In this document: in pieces, positions 33,667-34,102 of the stretch | Position numbering within the stretch: the first letter of the stretch is position 1 | Layout: each line of letters opens with the position of its first letter | From: Pseudomonadota bacterium | GTDB lineage: Bacteria; Pseudomonadota; Alphaproteobacteria; Micropepsales; Micropepsaceae | Assembly (NCBI GenBank): GCA_018242085.1 | Contig: JAFECO010000690.1 | Coordinates: forward strand, 1 to 34,102 | DNA length: 34,102 nt | Direction of reading: 5' to 3' | Position numbers and translations under genes: made by a program | Notes under the pieces: generated by a model | Seen by the model: only the letters and a program-made list of their open reading frames with translations | Database searches by the model: none | What the model was told of the DNA's origin: nothing

Positions 33667-34102
33667 ATGGCGCGCCTGAAGGATGATCCGCTCGCCGCGC
33701 TGCGGGGCGTGCTCTTGGCCGCGCCGCCCGATCATATCGGCCATGACGATTACGATCTGCATCCCGAACTTCGGCCGCCGGACCAGATCGCGGCGACCGA
33801 GGCCGCCGTGCTGTTGCCCGTGATCATGCGGCCCGAGCCCAGCATTCTGTTCACCCAGCGCACGGCGCATCTGGCGCGTCATAGCGGGCAGGTGAGTTTT
33901 CCCGGCGGGCGCAGTGAAGCATCCGATCTGTCGCCGGTGGAAACGGCGCTGCGCGAGACCATGGAAGAGACCGGGATCGAACCGGCCTTTGTCAGTGTCG
34001 CCGGCTACTTGCCGCGCTATCGCACCGGCACGGGCTATGACATCTCGCCGGTGGTGGGCGTCTTGTCCGACGGCTTCACACTCGCGCCCAATCCCGATGA
34101 AG
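33667..34102 (+). CDS. CoA-pyrophosphatase-type Nudix hydrolase (3' end cut by window)
   Basis: The frame is open from the ATG at 33667 to the end of the window (145 codons), with GAGGG 5 bases before the ATG. An in-frame GTG at 33655 overlapping the upstream stop is an alternative start. The sequence contains ILFTQRTAHLARHSGQVSFPGG, then SDLSPVETALRETMEETGI: the Nudix box preceded by the extended motif of the CoA diphosphatase (NudL/YeaB-like) subfamily. These enzymes split CoA into 4'-phosphopantetheine and 3',5'-ADP. The C-terminus lies outside the window. Confidence 0.88.
   Translation, partial: MARLKDDPLAALRGVLLAAPPDHIGHDDYDLHPELRPPDQIAATEAAVLLPVIMRPEPSILFTQRTAHLARHSGQVSFPGGRSEASDLSPVETALRETMEETGIEPAFVSVAGYLPRYRTGTGYDISPVVGVLSDGFTLAPNPDE

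Noticed and set aside
1-34102. Search for tRNA, rRNA, CRISPR arrays, insertion sequences and prophage genes
   Set aside because: None seen by eye. No transposase or integrase-like protein and no regularly spaced direct repeats are present. A covariance-model scan would be needed to exclude small RNAs.

Overview
The window is GC-rich, densely coding DNA from a flagellated Gram-negative bacterium, most likely an alphaproteobacterium. The reasons are the che gene set with CheZ and two CheYs, a MotA stator protein, several CckA/NtrB-like kinases, and the MoxR-DUF58-DUF4159 operon. I cannot name the genus with confidence; a Rhizomicrobium/Micropepsaceae-like organism is a guess. I saw no tRNA, rRNA, CRISPR array or insertion sequence.

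Layout. (1) 1-2028 (+): the 3' part of an unusual protein joining an adenylation domain, a carrier domain and a membrane acyltransferase-3 domain; it is cut by the window edge. (2) 2124-5955 (-): a two-component group made of a membrane hybrid histidine kinase, a NarL-type regulator and a small soluble kinase. (3) 6076-15409 (-): a compact chemotaxis operon in the order receptor, cheW, cheA, cheY, cheB, cheR, cheY, cheZ, then a protein of unknown function. CheA carries two CheW-like domains and a C-terminal receiver. An orphan OmpR-type regulator (15597, +) diverges from this operon. (4) 16541-19527 (+): a ThDP-dependent enzyme joined to an AAHS-type transporter, ending at an intrinsic terminator. 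(5) 19698-22738 (+): a periplasmic S10 carboxypeptidase and a threonine ammonia-lyase, each behind a copy of the same promoter-like sequence. (6) 22813-24974: a small membrane ORF, motA, an HPt-like protein and a receiver protein, the last three on the minus strand. (7) 25142-26268 (+): a Nudix hydrolase and a GNAT acetyltransferase. (8) 26299-32955 (-): a MoxR ATPase, a DUF58 protein, a BatA/DUF4159 protein and a VWA membrane protein. (9) 33086-34102 (+): a DUF1285 protein and a CoA-pyrophosphatase-type Nudix protein cut by the window end.

How they may work together. Regions 2, 3 and 6 look like one signalling and motility neighbourhood. Receptors drive CheA; phosphate passes to two CheYs and to CheA's own receiver; CheZ removes it; CheR and CheB adapt the receptor; MotA is part of the motor output. 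The HPt-receiver pair next to motA and the hybrid kinase group could be extra relays. The features that most deserve follow-up are the adenylation-carrier-acyltransferase fusion, the unknown protein coupled to cheZ, the long inverted repeat between the receptor gene and cheW, and the promoter element shared by the peptidase and lyase genes.
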